DNA of 64,000 nt from Pomphorhynchus laevis (Eukaryota; Acanthocephala; Palaeacanthocephala; Echinorhynchida; Pomphorhynchidae): contig WNNJ02000965.1 of assembly GCA_012934845.2 (NCBI GenBank), forward strand, positions 124,001-188,000. Direction: 5' to 3'. Position 1 is the stretch's first letter. Every line of letters begins with the position of its first letter. The notes under the pieces are model-generated. The model made no database searches and was not told the DNA's origin. It was given only the letters and a program-made list of their open reading frames with translations. Positions 24,271 to 34,220 of the stretch are shown here, piece after piece. Made by a program: the position numbers and the translations under genes.

Positions 24271-24540
24271 GCTGGCAAAAACCATCTCAAAAATTATGCA
24301 ATTGAATATTTCGATGCCTAGCTGGCATCATCTTCAGCAATTGTAATTAGCTTGAACTTAGCTTGAACAATTAATTAGCTTGTAAATAATTAGCTTGTCA
24401 TTAGCTTGAACAATTGTAATGATCTTGAATTTATAGAAAATTTATAAGTGTTCAAGCTAATTACAATTGCTGAATATGATGCCAGCTAGGCATCGAAATA
24501 TTCAATTAAATAAATTTTGCGATGGTTTTTGCCAGCTTTC
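24271..24540. repeat. Foldback element with hammerhead-like core in each arm
   Basis: Arms 24271-24356 and 24449-24540 are reverse complements (GCAAAAACCATC and GATGGTTTTTGC at the outer ends). On the minus strand 24304-24337 reads CTGAAGA, T, GATGCC, AGCTA, GGCATC, GAAA. This is a hammerhead catalytic core with a 6-bp stem II. The plus-strand arm at 24470-24500 has the same with CTGAATA instead of CTGANGA. The spacer has repeated AATTAGCTTG units. Confidence 0.55.
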
Positions 24541-24910
24541 TTCAAATTTAAATGTTATCACAGCGTCGCAATCCTCATTCAAATTGAATTTAATGCAATC
24601 TTGAAGTTTCAGTACCCAATTTTTATAAAAATATATTAAATTATAATTACAAATTAATGATTCACTGACTTATACCGAATCCGTGTTTCTCGAACAATTT
24701 TTACAATTTCGCAAATAACCGAAAGATTTGATGATGTAATTGATTTTGAATCACGAATTCTACTTCAAGTTTGTGTTAAGAGGAACTTTGTCAATTATGT
24801 AAAAGATTGTGTCGTAATTACACCAAATATGTCATGTAATTCAAAGGATATGGGAATTTTAAAATTTTAAGTTATATATTATTTCATTCTACTTATAAGA
24901 CTATCTAGCA

Positions 24911-25231
24911 CAGAGGTGGCCAACTCATGGCGAATGAGCCACATGTGGTACATTAGACGATGCACAATGGCTCATTATCTTTTTAATAAAGACGGGATTT
25001 TTCTTATAAAGTTTTTAATAAAAAATTTTCAGTTATTTTACGATTATTTCCAAAAGTTAGTTTGAACACTTTACTTATAAACGAAAACAAAGTTATATAT
25101 CTTTTTAACATTTTTGATTGAAAATGGCAAATATTTGAAAAATGTGTGGGTTCTTGCAACAACAAATGGGCGCATTTGATATTATCTGAAAGGGAAATTG
25201 GCGCTTAATCGAAAAGTGTTGGTCACTTCTG
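24911..25231. mobile_element. hAT-type MITE (non-autonomous DNA transposon)
   Basis: The ends are 14-bp imperfect terminal inverted repeats, CAGAGGTGGCCAAC at the left and the complement of CAGAAGTGACCAAC at the right. The left end resembles hAT superfamily termini. The flanking 8-mers ATCTAGCA and GTCTAAAT fit the TCTAGA-centred hAT target preference but match only in part. The 320-bp interior is non-coding. Confidence 0.5.
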
Positions 25232-25293
25232 GTCTAAATTGTCCTATTCTAACATGAATAAGAATTTTGGAAACTATCAAATTGTCACTTTGC

Positions 25294-25625
25294 AAACATC
25301 TCAGCCAAAACCCCATATACCTGAACTTGAGACATATCTAGAAGAAATACACTACTTAACAAATTGGTTCTTAAACGAATATTCAATTGAATTGCACCAT
25401 ATCAATCAAATCATCTAACTGAGCTAAACTAATATTATACAATGTATTCGGATATTAATGTATTTTTAAAAATAAAGACATTATATAATATTATATATTA
25501 TTATATTAATAATAGACATTATTTAAAGTATAATGGCTATTATTACTTTCTAAATGAATTTTACATAAACATCTCAGCCAAAACCCCATATACCTGAGCT
25601 TGAGACATATCTAGAAGAAATACAC
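25294..25625. repeat. 59-bp direct repeats flanking about 214 bp
   Basis: 25294-25352 and 25567-25625 are identical except for one base (AACTTGAG versus AGCTTGAG). The interval between them contains CATCTAACTGAGCTAAAC, similar to the PLE trailer terminus, and AT-rich sequence. Either a long target duplication around a PLE-related insert or a local tandem duplication. Confidence 0.55.
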
Positions 25626-26051
25626 CATTATTGGAGAAGTACACCATTTTAGAAACAATTGATTTTAAAAGAGTTTTAAAATCAATGAAACAGTTTTTAA
25701 AATTTGTTAAAATCGTGCCGGACAGTGTATACCTTATTCTAGACAAAGATTATTGTCAGATTTTGTTCTATATAGTAACAAGTTTACAAAACAAAACTTT
25801 AAACTTAAAATTGTTTGTCTGTATTATTTTGCTAATATTTGTTGTCTGTGCTAATATTTTAGGTATTATTTTGCTAATAATATTTTGATAATATTTTGTA
25901 TATTTTATAATATAAATATACAAGTGAATATTTGTAATATTAACTCGTTACCGCCAAGATCTGATCGAAAGTTGTGGAACTTTAAACTATCTATCTGATA
26001 TTGTCCAATGATACGTTCGACGTGCTCTTATATTGTACAAGGCGTTTTATC

Positions 26052-26237
26052 TTCGAGAGGAATAATAAAATAAGAAATTACTGTTCACACATTTTCGACT
26101 ATTGCAATAGTCCTTTTTTAAGGTTCTGTTTTAAGTGTATGCTTAAATATTAAGACATAACAATTGAAAAGTACTGTTGCAATAGTCGAAAATTTGTGAA
26201 CAATAATTTCTTATTTCATTATTCCTCTCGATGACCC
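26052..26237. repeat. Foldback element, about 60-bp arms
   Basis: GAGAGGAATAATAAAATAAG near 26057 pairs with its complement near 26210-26230. The inner arm segments ACTATTGCAATAGTC and GACTATTGCAACAGT-like also pair. The interior is non-coding. The following 26240-26350 is a TA/TAA microsatellite. Confidence 0.55.
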
Positions 26238-26794
26238 TGTGCATTATTTAATAATGATAATAATATTAATAATGATATATTAATAATATATAATATATAT
26301 TATATATTATATTATTATATATTATTATATATAATAATATTATATTTTATATAATAATTTTTTAAAGTTGATTATTTATTATTTATTAATTGAAAAACTT
26401 TCAATTTTGGACTGTAAAATTTGCTATTAAAATATAAAATTCTACTTTTTAGTTTGATTATAAATAGATTGTCAATCGAATAGACCAGGATTTTACATAC
26501 CATATATATAAAGATTAATAATAAATAATTATATGAGATTTTATACAATTTATATTTATATAGCCATAGAATTTAAATTAAAAATTTAAAGTTAAATTAA
26601 AGTTAAAGTTAATTAAAATTTAAGTTAAAGTTAAAGTTTATGTAAAGTTAAAATTTATAATTGAAATTTAAAATGAACGTCAATAATTGAAATTATTATA
26701 AGATTATAATGTATCTTGTTTCATTTTGGTGAAATAAAATTATCGACACAAGTATTTATTTTAACTTTACAATTTCTGTATTCGCAAAACTACT

Positions 26795-27880
26795 ATTAAT
26801 TTATATCGTAAAGGTGACATATTAAAATTCACAAGAAACATATTTTTGCATGATCATTAACGCATACCATATAATATAAAATATAATACATTAAATAATG
26901 AAATATTAAGAATTGCAACAATATGTAATGATATTGGCTTTCTTTAAAATCATTTAAATAATTTAATCGATGCATATTTTAAACTATGTTACTATAAAAA
27001 TAACATCAAGCAGAAAATAGTAAAATATATGAATCAACACAATAATATTAAATTAAATTGAATTCATTTTCTTGATTTCGATAGAGCAAGATATATGTCA
27101 ATTGTCAATTTTCTTGATAGCAGTAATGTCAATTCCTAATATTCCTGATGATCTGTCATCATCGGATATATTTAATTGTTAGTTGTTAATATTCAATTGT
27201 TATATGAGTGAACTGAGCTATGTAAGTATAGCCTTTCAATTCAAAAAATTAAGATAAATCAACGGGTCACATTCCAATTCTCATTTAATTTTTAATTTAG
27301 ATTAAAAATTTTACAAGAAGCATTTCTTTTGCATGAACATTCATGCGTATCATATAATATTAAAACTTATTTAAAATTAAAATTAATTTTAAATATAATT
27401 ACTTTATTCAAAATTATTAAAATAATTTAATAGATACATAAAAAATTAAAATTTTTTTAACTATTTAAAAATTTAACTATAAAGTTAAAATTTCAATGCT
27501 CTGTGTATTCTGTATTTAGTAATCTGTATTTGTAAAAATACAGATTACTAAATACATATTACTATCATTTAAATAATATAATAGATACATATTTTAAACA
27601 AGGTTACTATAAAAATTACATCAATTTTAACTATTTTAAAATTTAACTATAAAGTTAAAATTTCAATGCTCTGTATACCATATAATATAAAATATAATAC
27701 ATTAAATAATGAAATTTAAAGAATTGCAACAATATGTAATGATATTGGCTTTCTTCAAAATCATTTAAATAATTTAATAGATACATATTTTAAACAAGGT
27801 TACTATAAAAATAACATCAAGCAGAAAATCGTAAAATATATAAATCAACACAATCAATCAATCAACGAATAATCCTTTAT
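26795..27880 (+). mobile_element. PLE RT C-terminal fragments, plus strand
   Basis: 26795-27060 and 27660-27850 (with a partial copy at 27300-27360 and 27560-27640) repeat a block that translates as NIKYNTLNNEILRIATICND, NHLNNLIDTYFK and NNIKQKIVKYINQHN. It is the same C-terminal peptide encoded by the minus-strand PLE frames at 46.3-47.2 kb. These are tandem, truncated copies of the PLE 3' end in opposite orientation to those in the spacer. Confidence 0.6.
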
Positions 27881-28190
27881 TTTTACAAGATGAACATGTA
27901 TCTTGTTCATACGATAGACAAAATTTGAAGGCATGAAGTAGGAAAATTTGAAGTAGGAAAATTAAAATTACACATAATATTCTTAAAATGTCTTAAAATT
28001 ACACAATAAACAGTTAAAGAGCAGACGATCTGAGTAGTAATGCTGTTGCACATTGCTAATGTCTAACGATGCGTTTGATTTCCGGTGACTTTGCCTGCAT
28101 GTTGTAATCAGGAAAGAGACTGTAATTGAAGAGGCTGATCGATCACTGACTGTTTGTAAAGCCCGAAAACGAGGGCATTTCATTTAGGCA
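27855..28190 (-). mobile_element. Possible LINE 3' fragment
   Basis: On the minus strand this ends in a run resembling GATTATTCGTTGATTGATTG, a tandem-tailed LINE 3' end. The frame 27983-28183 has no strong domain match. Assignment is weak. Confidence 0.25.
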
Positions 28191-28559
28191 AAATGATGGA
28201 TGATTATTAATAATAAATGATTAATAATCAAATTAATTATTAATAATTAATATGACGGCAATCTAAATCAAGCTAAAATCAAGATATAATAACTGATAAA
28301 ATAGAATGATTAATTAATATAATGATAATCTATCAATGAAAATTGATAGCTTTATTTCCATTAATCTAAAAGGAAATGTAGTATCTCAGATATTTGTTGA
28401 ATATTAATATTTTTGTTAACATGTTAATTTATTAGCGTCATAAATATTTAGATTCGACGCTAGTAACGTATTAATTCGTGCCAATATTTGTCTTCTAACA
28501 GGATATATTTTTGCAGGTAACTCTTAATTGATTTAAAAATATATTTTAATCATATTTAG

Positions 28560-28660
28560 ATGTGCTTGTTATATTACTCAGTAACGAAAGTCACGAGAAT
28601 GTTGGATTTATTGCAATATATCATCATATTCTTGCTTTGTTCGGATTGACTTACGCTAAT
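28560..28660 (+). CDS. TLC-domain protein, internal exon (HH motif)
   Basis: Bounded by an acceptor (ATATTTAG|AT) and a donor (GCTAAT|GTATGC). After completing a split first codon it encodes DVLVILLSNESHENVGFIAI followed by YHHILALFGLTYAN. TLC domains have a conserved Asp before a hydrophobic helix and then a His-His pair in this spacing, so this fits the catalytic or core part of a TLCD4-like protein. The exon starts in phase 1, while the known first exon ends in phase 2, so at least one exon between them is missing from this reading. Confidence 0.5.
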
Positions 28661-28790
28661 GTATGCGAACGTTCAAAGTATTCAAGATATTGATCGTTCT
28701 ACAAAGTTTTATAGCGATGGCAATGCGTTAGTTATATGGTCAATATTCGGTGCGTATCTGAAATATCCTCGATATTCTTGCATTTAAGGT
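28661..28790 (+). other. Possible displaced TLC exon
   Basis: In another frame 28690-28770 reads IDRSTKFYSDGNALVIWSIF and GAYL. This resembles the TLC segment that should come before, not after, the HH exon (a W/S-I-x-x-G-Y-L then Asp). If real, local exon order is permuted, or this is a duplicated gene fragment. No clear acceptor-donor pair was settled. Confidence 0.25.
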
Positions 28791-29739
28791 AAAATTGCTT
28801 TAAAAATCAAATATCGCAATTATCCAATATTCAAACAAATGATTACTTCATTAAAATTAATTAAAATTAATTTTAATTAATTACTTAAATTAATTACTAA
28901 AATTCTATTAATTACTAAAAAATTACTTAAAATATCAAAAATTGATATTAAAATTAATATTAAAAATATCATTTTATTTGTTCTCCTCTGCATCCTTCTC
29001 TGCATCCAGCAGAGGAGGATACGGAGGAGAACAGCAGTCCTCCTCTGCATTCAGAGTGGAAGGGATTTCTTTCGCGTCGGGATTATCAATTTCTTTGTTC
29101 TTAAATTTCTTATAAATTTACTGGAACGAAGAAAGTGATTGAGTGAAAAAGTTATATTCCAAAAAGTTTACATCACTATATTTCTATAGCTCATGGGTTC
29201 ATCTTTAAAATTATCAATATAAAAAATGCTTTCTGTTTTCTTTATTTTCAATTTCATTTTTCAATTTCATCATTGCAAATTGTTTTCTTTTAATTTAAAA
29301 AATAAATTTGAAAGAGATAAAAATTAGATAAATTTTGAATTTAGATTTATTAATTTTGAATTTGATTTGATTCTATTGTTTGGTTCTTTGATGCTTTTTG
29401 CATCAAATTTTGTAAGAATTCACTGTTTATTTGTGTGATAATTATTGCTTTTACTTTTGGAAAAATCTTTGGTAATAATTTAATATATATCGATGAACTT
29501 TAACTTTATCGCATTAACTTTACAATAAAAATGTAATTAGTTTTTCAATAATCCCTTCGAAGACACATTTCCCCAAAATGTCTTCTACATTTTATTTAGA
29601 TTTTTGGATTTTCGATTTTTACTCTATAAGTGTATATTTGCTACACTGAATTTACGTAACAGTAATTTTAACGTTTTGATTCTTTCGCGTTCGAATGTAT
29701 CATATTCGTTCGAATGTAATATTTTGATAAAAATGATGC
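28791..29739. other. AT-rich intronic stretch, no gene seen
   Basis: Contains simple AATTAA-rich sequence (28850-28970) and a short GC-richer inverted repeat around 28981-29050 (CTCCTCTGCATCC with GGAGGATACGGAGGAG). No frame or RNA gene supported. Confidence 0.3.
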
Positions 29740-29965
29740 GGTGTTGAAATCGTGCAGCAATAAATTGTTCTTATTTATGTGGCTAGCCTCTTATTAAAGA
29801 GGTAATGCCCATGCTCAAACGTAAGCAAATTCTCGGAGATGCCTTTTAAATATATCACAAGGCAGCCGAAACGATTGATAGTAGTTCACCCTACTGATGA
29901 GTGCTGCCGGCTACCATCAGCTCGTCTAGGAGTGATAAAGAAGTCTGGTCTACTTGTAATCGAAC
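29740..29965 (+). repeat. Dispersed repeat with permuted hammerhead element, copy 1
   Basis: Core 29861-29930: GGCAGCC, GAAA, an ACGATTGATAGTAG half-stem, TTCAC, CCTA, CTGATGA, GTGCTGCC, GG, CTACCATCAGCTCG, TC, TAGGAGTG. GCTGCC pairs with GGCAGC (stem II), the GTAG...CTAC half-stems pair (stem III), and CCTA pairs with TAGG (stem I). The unit extends to about 29955 with ATCGAACTCCGGTTTTTG. A second, divergent direct copy follows at 30155. Confidence 0.6.
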
Positions 29966-30154
29966 TCCGGTTTTTGGCAACATTTACAATTATATATAAG
30001 CCCTCGTAATCAACTGATACGCATTTGTGCCTTATATAAAGAATAACTAGAAGGTCCGCACACGCAACAAGTAAAAACAAGTAAAAACGCTTTCTGCACC
30101 TGAGCTTCGTCGAGCATCGTGAGGAATTGCTATTGTCTTTATAGTTATCACAAA

Positions 30155-30240
30155 AGCAGTCGAAACGTACCCTAACCACTTCATTCGACTGACGATGACT
30201 GCTGGGTAGTTAGGAACGTCTAGGAGTGATACATTTGACT
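30155..30240 (+). repeat. Dispersed repeat with permuted hammerhead element, copy 2 (divergent)
   Basis: It keeps the core motifs GAAA, CTGACGA and GTC but the helices have changed together. Stem II is AGCAGTC with GACTGCT. Stem III is ACGT and CCTAAC on one side with GTTAGG and ACGT on the other. The outer stem I is CACT with AGTG. The compensatory changes relative to copy 1 argue for conservation of structure. Confidence 0.55.
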
Positions 30241-30384
30241 GATGTAGCTGATGATCGAAATCCAGTTAATTAGTAGCAAATATGAATTAAAATCAATCGT
30301 TGCCAGTTTTGGCTATATATATTGTATAAATTAAATTTATAAGCTACTTCCTGTTGGGATCACGCTATGACCAAAATATATTCG

Positions 30385-30610
30385 AAATATGATTATTTGT
30401 CTCTGCCAACAAAAAACAAAGATTAATTCTTCAAAATTACGTTTCGGCTTGAGGCTTCTTCAAAAATTGTAAGTAGTTGTTGTTAAAGACAGTTTAAACT
30501 ATCTTTAACAACAACTACTTACAATATTTGAAGAAGCCGCAAGGCGAAACGTAAAATTGAAGAATTAATCTTTGTTTTTTGTTGGTAGAGACCAATAATC
30601 ATATTTCGTA
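30385..30610. repeat. Foldback element with hammerhead-like core in each arm
   Basis: Arms near 30395-30490 and 30500-30600 are reverse complements (CAACAAAAAACAAAGATTAA and complement). Each arm carries TTGAAGA, AGCC, a 4-nt loop, GGC or GCC, GAAACG (minus strand at 30439-30463, plus strand at 30528-30552). The loops differ, TCAA versus GCAA. Confidence 0.55.
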
Positions 30611-30840
30611 TATATAATCGTAGATTTTGCCAAAAACAGGAGTTCGATTACATGAGGGGCAGACTTCATTATCACTCCTAGACGAGCTGATGGTAGCCGG
30701 CAGCGCTCATCAGTAGGGTAAACCACCATCAGTAGTTTCGGCTGCCTTGATATATTAAATAGGCATTTCCGAGAATTTGCTAACGTGGTAGCATTGGCAT
30801 AGCCTCTTTAAACTAACAACGTGCTTTCCGGATCATCCTT
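30610..30840 (-). repeat. Dispersed repeat with permuted hammerhead element, copy 3
   Basis: Inverted relative to copy 1, with core at 30678-30747. Stem II GCTGCC/GGCAGC and stem I CCTA/TAGG are intact. Together with copy 1 it forms inverted ends around 29.8-30.8 kb. The repeat continues to GGATCATCC near 30835, the same end seen at 42545 and 60670. Confidence 0.6.
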
Positions 30841-30921
30841 TATTTTATTCGGCAGGGATTTTAATTGCTGTCGCTGCTTGCTTTCTCACATGATCCCTTT
30901 ATCGGATACGTTTTCATAATT

Positions 30922-31133
30922 TAAATCGCAGAATGTGTAAAACTGTGCTCCGGGAGCTAAAAAGCTTCAGTTTCATAATCCGACGAGCTGATGCCGGCTA
31001 CCATCAGCTCGTCTAGGAGTGATCAGGAAGTCTGCTCTGCATGTAATCGAACTCCGGTTTTTTGCAAAATCTACGATTATGAAACTGAAGAATTTTAGCT
31101 CCTGGAGCACAGTTTAACACATTCTGCGATTTA
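30922..31133. repeat. Foldback element, 58-bp arms
   Basis: 30922-30979 (ATCGCAGAATGTG, then CTTCAGTTTCATAAT) is the near-perfect complement of 31076-31133. The loop contains a reduced piece of the permuted hammerhead repeat in which GACGAGCTGATG pairs with CATCAGCTCGTC and the CTGATGA strand is missing. Followed at 31135-31200 by a TATA microsatellite and at 31200-31320 by a short palindrome (GTTTAAACTAGTTTAAAC). Confidence 0.6.
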
Positions 31134-31505
31134 ATTATATATAATTATATATATATAATTATATCTTTGCTGATATATATATATAATTATATCTTTGTTA
31201 TACCAGCAAAGACGACAAAAATTTATTTAAAGTTTCGAACTTACGTTCTTTATCAAATTGTAAGTAGTTAGTGATCAAGAATGTTTAAACTAGTTTAAAC
31301 ATTCTTGATGTTAAAGTTTAGACTAAACTGTAAATCTTCGGTGATTTAATAATTATTATTTAATTGTAAAATGATATTTAATCTATATTCAATATCTTTC
31401 AACTATCGATTAATTTTATTTGCGGTGAAAACCAAAATTTATTTTCAGTGAATAAAAATAAATAGTTAACTATAACTGATCATTACAAAAATTGTATTGT
31501 CGAAG

Positions 31506-31841
31506 TTTTATCTCCAATTAAGATGGTTCTTATCGATTCACTCAGTAAAGAAAACAAGTTGGCTTTACCTCTTAAATGCTGCATTGCTGACGATTTCCTT
31601 CACTTGTTGTCGTATAACTATGTTGCCGATTTACTGGTTTAAACTTTATCACATTTTCTACTCTGATCTGATACCTGATAGTGGGATTGAAGCATCAAGT
31701 CAGTTAAGTATCAAAGCTAGATATACGCTAATCTGTGTTTGTTTTTGTTTGGATCTAATGAATTTATATTGGTGGCTGAAGCTAGTTCGCGGTTGCGTTC
31801 GAATTGCTTCTATGATTTCATCTGGATATCGCAAAGAATAG
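31506..31841 (+). CDS. TLC-domain protein, last coding exon
   Basis: The frame begins after an AG at 31504-31505 and ends at TAG 31839-31841. It encodes FYLQLRWFLSIHSVKKTSWL, YLLNAALLTISFTCCRITML, PIYWFKLYHIFYSDLIPDSG and, near the end, LDLMNLYWWLKLVRG. The LRWFL...K...Y..N...FF..RI...P.YW pattern and the closing LN-x-Y/F-W-x-x-K-x-x-x-G are hallmarks of the C-terminal half of TLCD4/TMEM56-type proteins, with two or three hydrophobic helices. About 110 residues remain after splicing. The distance from the previous exon (2.8 kb) is filled by repeats. Confidence 0.55.
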   Translation, partial: FYLQLRWFLSIHSVKKTSWLYLLNAALLTISFTCCRITMLPIYWFKLYHIFYSDLIPDSGIEASSQLSIKARYTLICVCFCLDLMNLYWWLKLVRGCVRIASMISSGYRKE

Positions 31842-33189
31842 ATTGAATATAACAAAAATTTATTAATCAATCGAGAATGAAAAATCACAAGACAATGTAT
31901 AATTTAGTTAGATTTTAATTGGTTGATTGTCGTTTGAATATAAATTCGATTGCTCCAATTGATTTTAACATTTTTTATTTTTAAAAAATGTACTTTTAAT
32001 TTTGTTGTCAAAATAAAATGACTAAAAAGACTCAAGTATCTTTCTATTTTAAGTAATTAAATGTTTTAGTTTCGCAAATCAAATAAATTTTATTTTTTTC
32101 TTCATGAAGTTAATTATTAGATTAATTTATGAAGCAAAATTGTACTTATTAATATCAAATATTTAATATAAAATATATTATGCAACTCCGTAAAGCGTAA
32201 GAAAACTGTATATGTATTTCCACTCACTATAAGGTGTATTCAGCCTGTCAAAAGCACTACATCCAATGAAAACGCTTCAGGTGTTATGTAGATCAATAGA
32301 CTGACCTACGTATTTTCCACTATATAAAATCAGAGTGACAACTATCTTCAATAAAAAAGCAGCGAATCTTCAATTTATTCGAAATATATAGTTTGCAAAT
32401 AAAGGAAACTCTCGTTTTCTTTCAATGTTTAATGAAATATCTATATTTTTAGTTTAATAAATTATATTTGCAGTAATAAACTTTGGCAACACATAAATGA
32501 AGAGAACGAACGAAGAAATATCTACATTTCTACGTTTAGATATAAAAAAATATTTATATATTTGTTCAGGGTGTTAAAACATCAAAAGGAAACTCTCGTT
32601 TTCTTTCAAGGTTAAATGAAACTCTTAAACGTTCCGAACAATTGAAGAGCACATCAAACTTATCAAACTTATATATTTATTTATATTTATTTTTAACATA
32701 CATAAATATTTCTAAATATTTATGATATAAATTATGTTATTACTCTACCATCTGCTACTCTAAATTTCTAAGTTAATAAACGATTTTTCTATAATTTAAC
32801 ACAATGTTTTAATTATTAAGTCAATTAAGTGATCCTTTGATGTCGATTGATATCAGTTTTCAAAATTCTTACTAAAAGTATCATTAAAAATGTCATCACG
32901 GCAACTCTAAAATATATTAGGATACCAGTATAGTTTTAAAGTTATATTCCAATGGTATTTTAACTTGTATACTCCATGTAGCTATATACCTTCGATCTTC
33001 CCAGCAAGGTACAGCAGATTGGGCATTGCCGTTCTATAACAAATAGGTAATAAATATTGAAGAATATATATCATACTAGCTTGCAAATACGTTTGTTACA
33101 GGAACTTGTTGGTAACAATTAAATGTTCCTGGCATACCGCATTTTTGTAAACAGTACCAATAATACAATTATTTCATATTATACGACAA
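31842..33189. other. Non-coding AT-rich stretch after the TLC-like gene
   Basis: No gene seen. Two local duplications: AGGAAACTCTCGTTTTCTTTC at about 32404 and 32588, and a 60-bp piece at 32335-32395 (CTATCTTCAATAAAAAAGCA) that recurs at 34235-34295. Confidence 0.35.
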
Positions 33190-33565
33190 TCATGTAAATA
33201 TTATATAATAGCATTATAATATTATTTAATATTATTATAATATATTATTAAATAATATTATATTAAATAATATTATATATAATAATATTATATTAAATAA
33301 AACTATATAAAAAAACTATATCAAATAATACTAAATTAAATAATATTATATTAAATAAAACTATATTAAATAATATTATATTAAATAATATTATATTTAA
33401 TAATATTATATTAAATAAAACTATATTAAATAATATTATATTAAATAATATTATATTAAATAATACTAAATTAAATAATATTATATTAAATAAAACTATA
33501 TTAAATAATATTATATTAAATAATATTATATTAAATAAAACTATATTAAATAATATTATAGAATT
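33190..33565. repeat. AT-only minisatellite
   Basis: Tandem units of roughly 15 bp, AAATAATATTATATT and AAATAAAACTATATT, alternate in a higher-order pattern over about 370 bp. Each AATATTATATT unit is close to self-complementary. Confidence 0.7.
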
Positions 33566-33679
33566 ATTTAATCGGATTAACTAGTCAACAATTAATTCGT
33601 TATTATGGCAATTGAGTTTCGTCTACGAGTACCTTAGAAACCGGTCTCAACGCATAAAACATCCAAAGTCAACCTTAGA

Positions 33680-34220
33680 TTTGTGTTGACTTAACGCCTG
33701 CGTTCCTCAAGAAAGTATCATCTAGCCATTCTCATTTGCCATTTTTATAAATGATTTTGCAATCATCAAGATTAACTCAAAATGCTGTAAATACGCAGAT
33801 GACATTTCCATCTTGATTGTAGCAAGCAATATTAGGCACTCGAATGATTCTATGGAAGCGGAAGTAAATAATCTCCTAGATTGGTGTTCAACGAACCACT
33901 TGATGCTTAATCTAAGCAAATTGATAATAATCAGGTTCTCTTTACAAACAATTGACGCTTGCGAATATCTATTTTTTTTGCATAATTCTAGTGGAAGAAC
34001 TTCGAATTTCAGTAATTACTTTCACAAGTAACCTATGCTGTGGTAGCCACAAAATATCAACTGGTGAAATGCTCCCGATGTATCTTTTTTCACCATTTTC
34101 AAACATTGGATTGACTAGTGAACAATCATGCATCCAGTATTGGATAATTTATCTCAGCGTGAAATGAATAAAATCGATCGTATGAACAAAATGGATTGTC
34201 GCATAGATAGATCAACCTTG
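33680..34220 (+). mobile_element. LINE RT fragment
   Basis: Around the RT catalytic box: IFINDFAIIKINSKCCKYAD followed by D (YADD), then WCSTNHLMLNLSK, which matches the WC..N...LN..K segment of LINE RTs. A second frame downstream (33952-34167) carries SNIGLTSEQSCIQYW, similar to the LTSEQL...Y segment of the RT thumb. About 540 bp, broken at both ends. Confidence 0.55.

Larger units (their letters stand above)
23813..28559 (+). other. Intron of TLC-like gene, filled with repeats
   Basis: About 4.7 kb of AT-rich sequence with no exon that can be supported. It contains a foldback element with hammerhead-like cores (24271-24540), a hAT-type MITE (24911-25231), a 59-bp direct repeat pair (25294-25352 and 25567-25625), another foldback (26052-26237), an AT microsatellite (26240-26350) and PLE C-terminal fragments (26795-27880). 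One TLC exon carrying the start of the domain should lie in here and was not found. Confidence 0.35.

Noticed and set aside
27983-28183. Small protein gene on the minus strand
   Set aside because: No domain, start context or splice signals; the position suggests a LINE remnant.
29886-30179. 97-codon minus-strand frame
   Set aside because: It lies across the hammerhead-type repeats and reads their complement; no protein features beyond chance.
33190-33565. Replication origin or scaffold-attachment region in the AT minisatellite
   Set aside because: Composition alone is no evidence in a genome this AT-rich.
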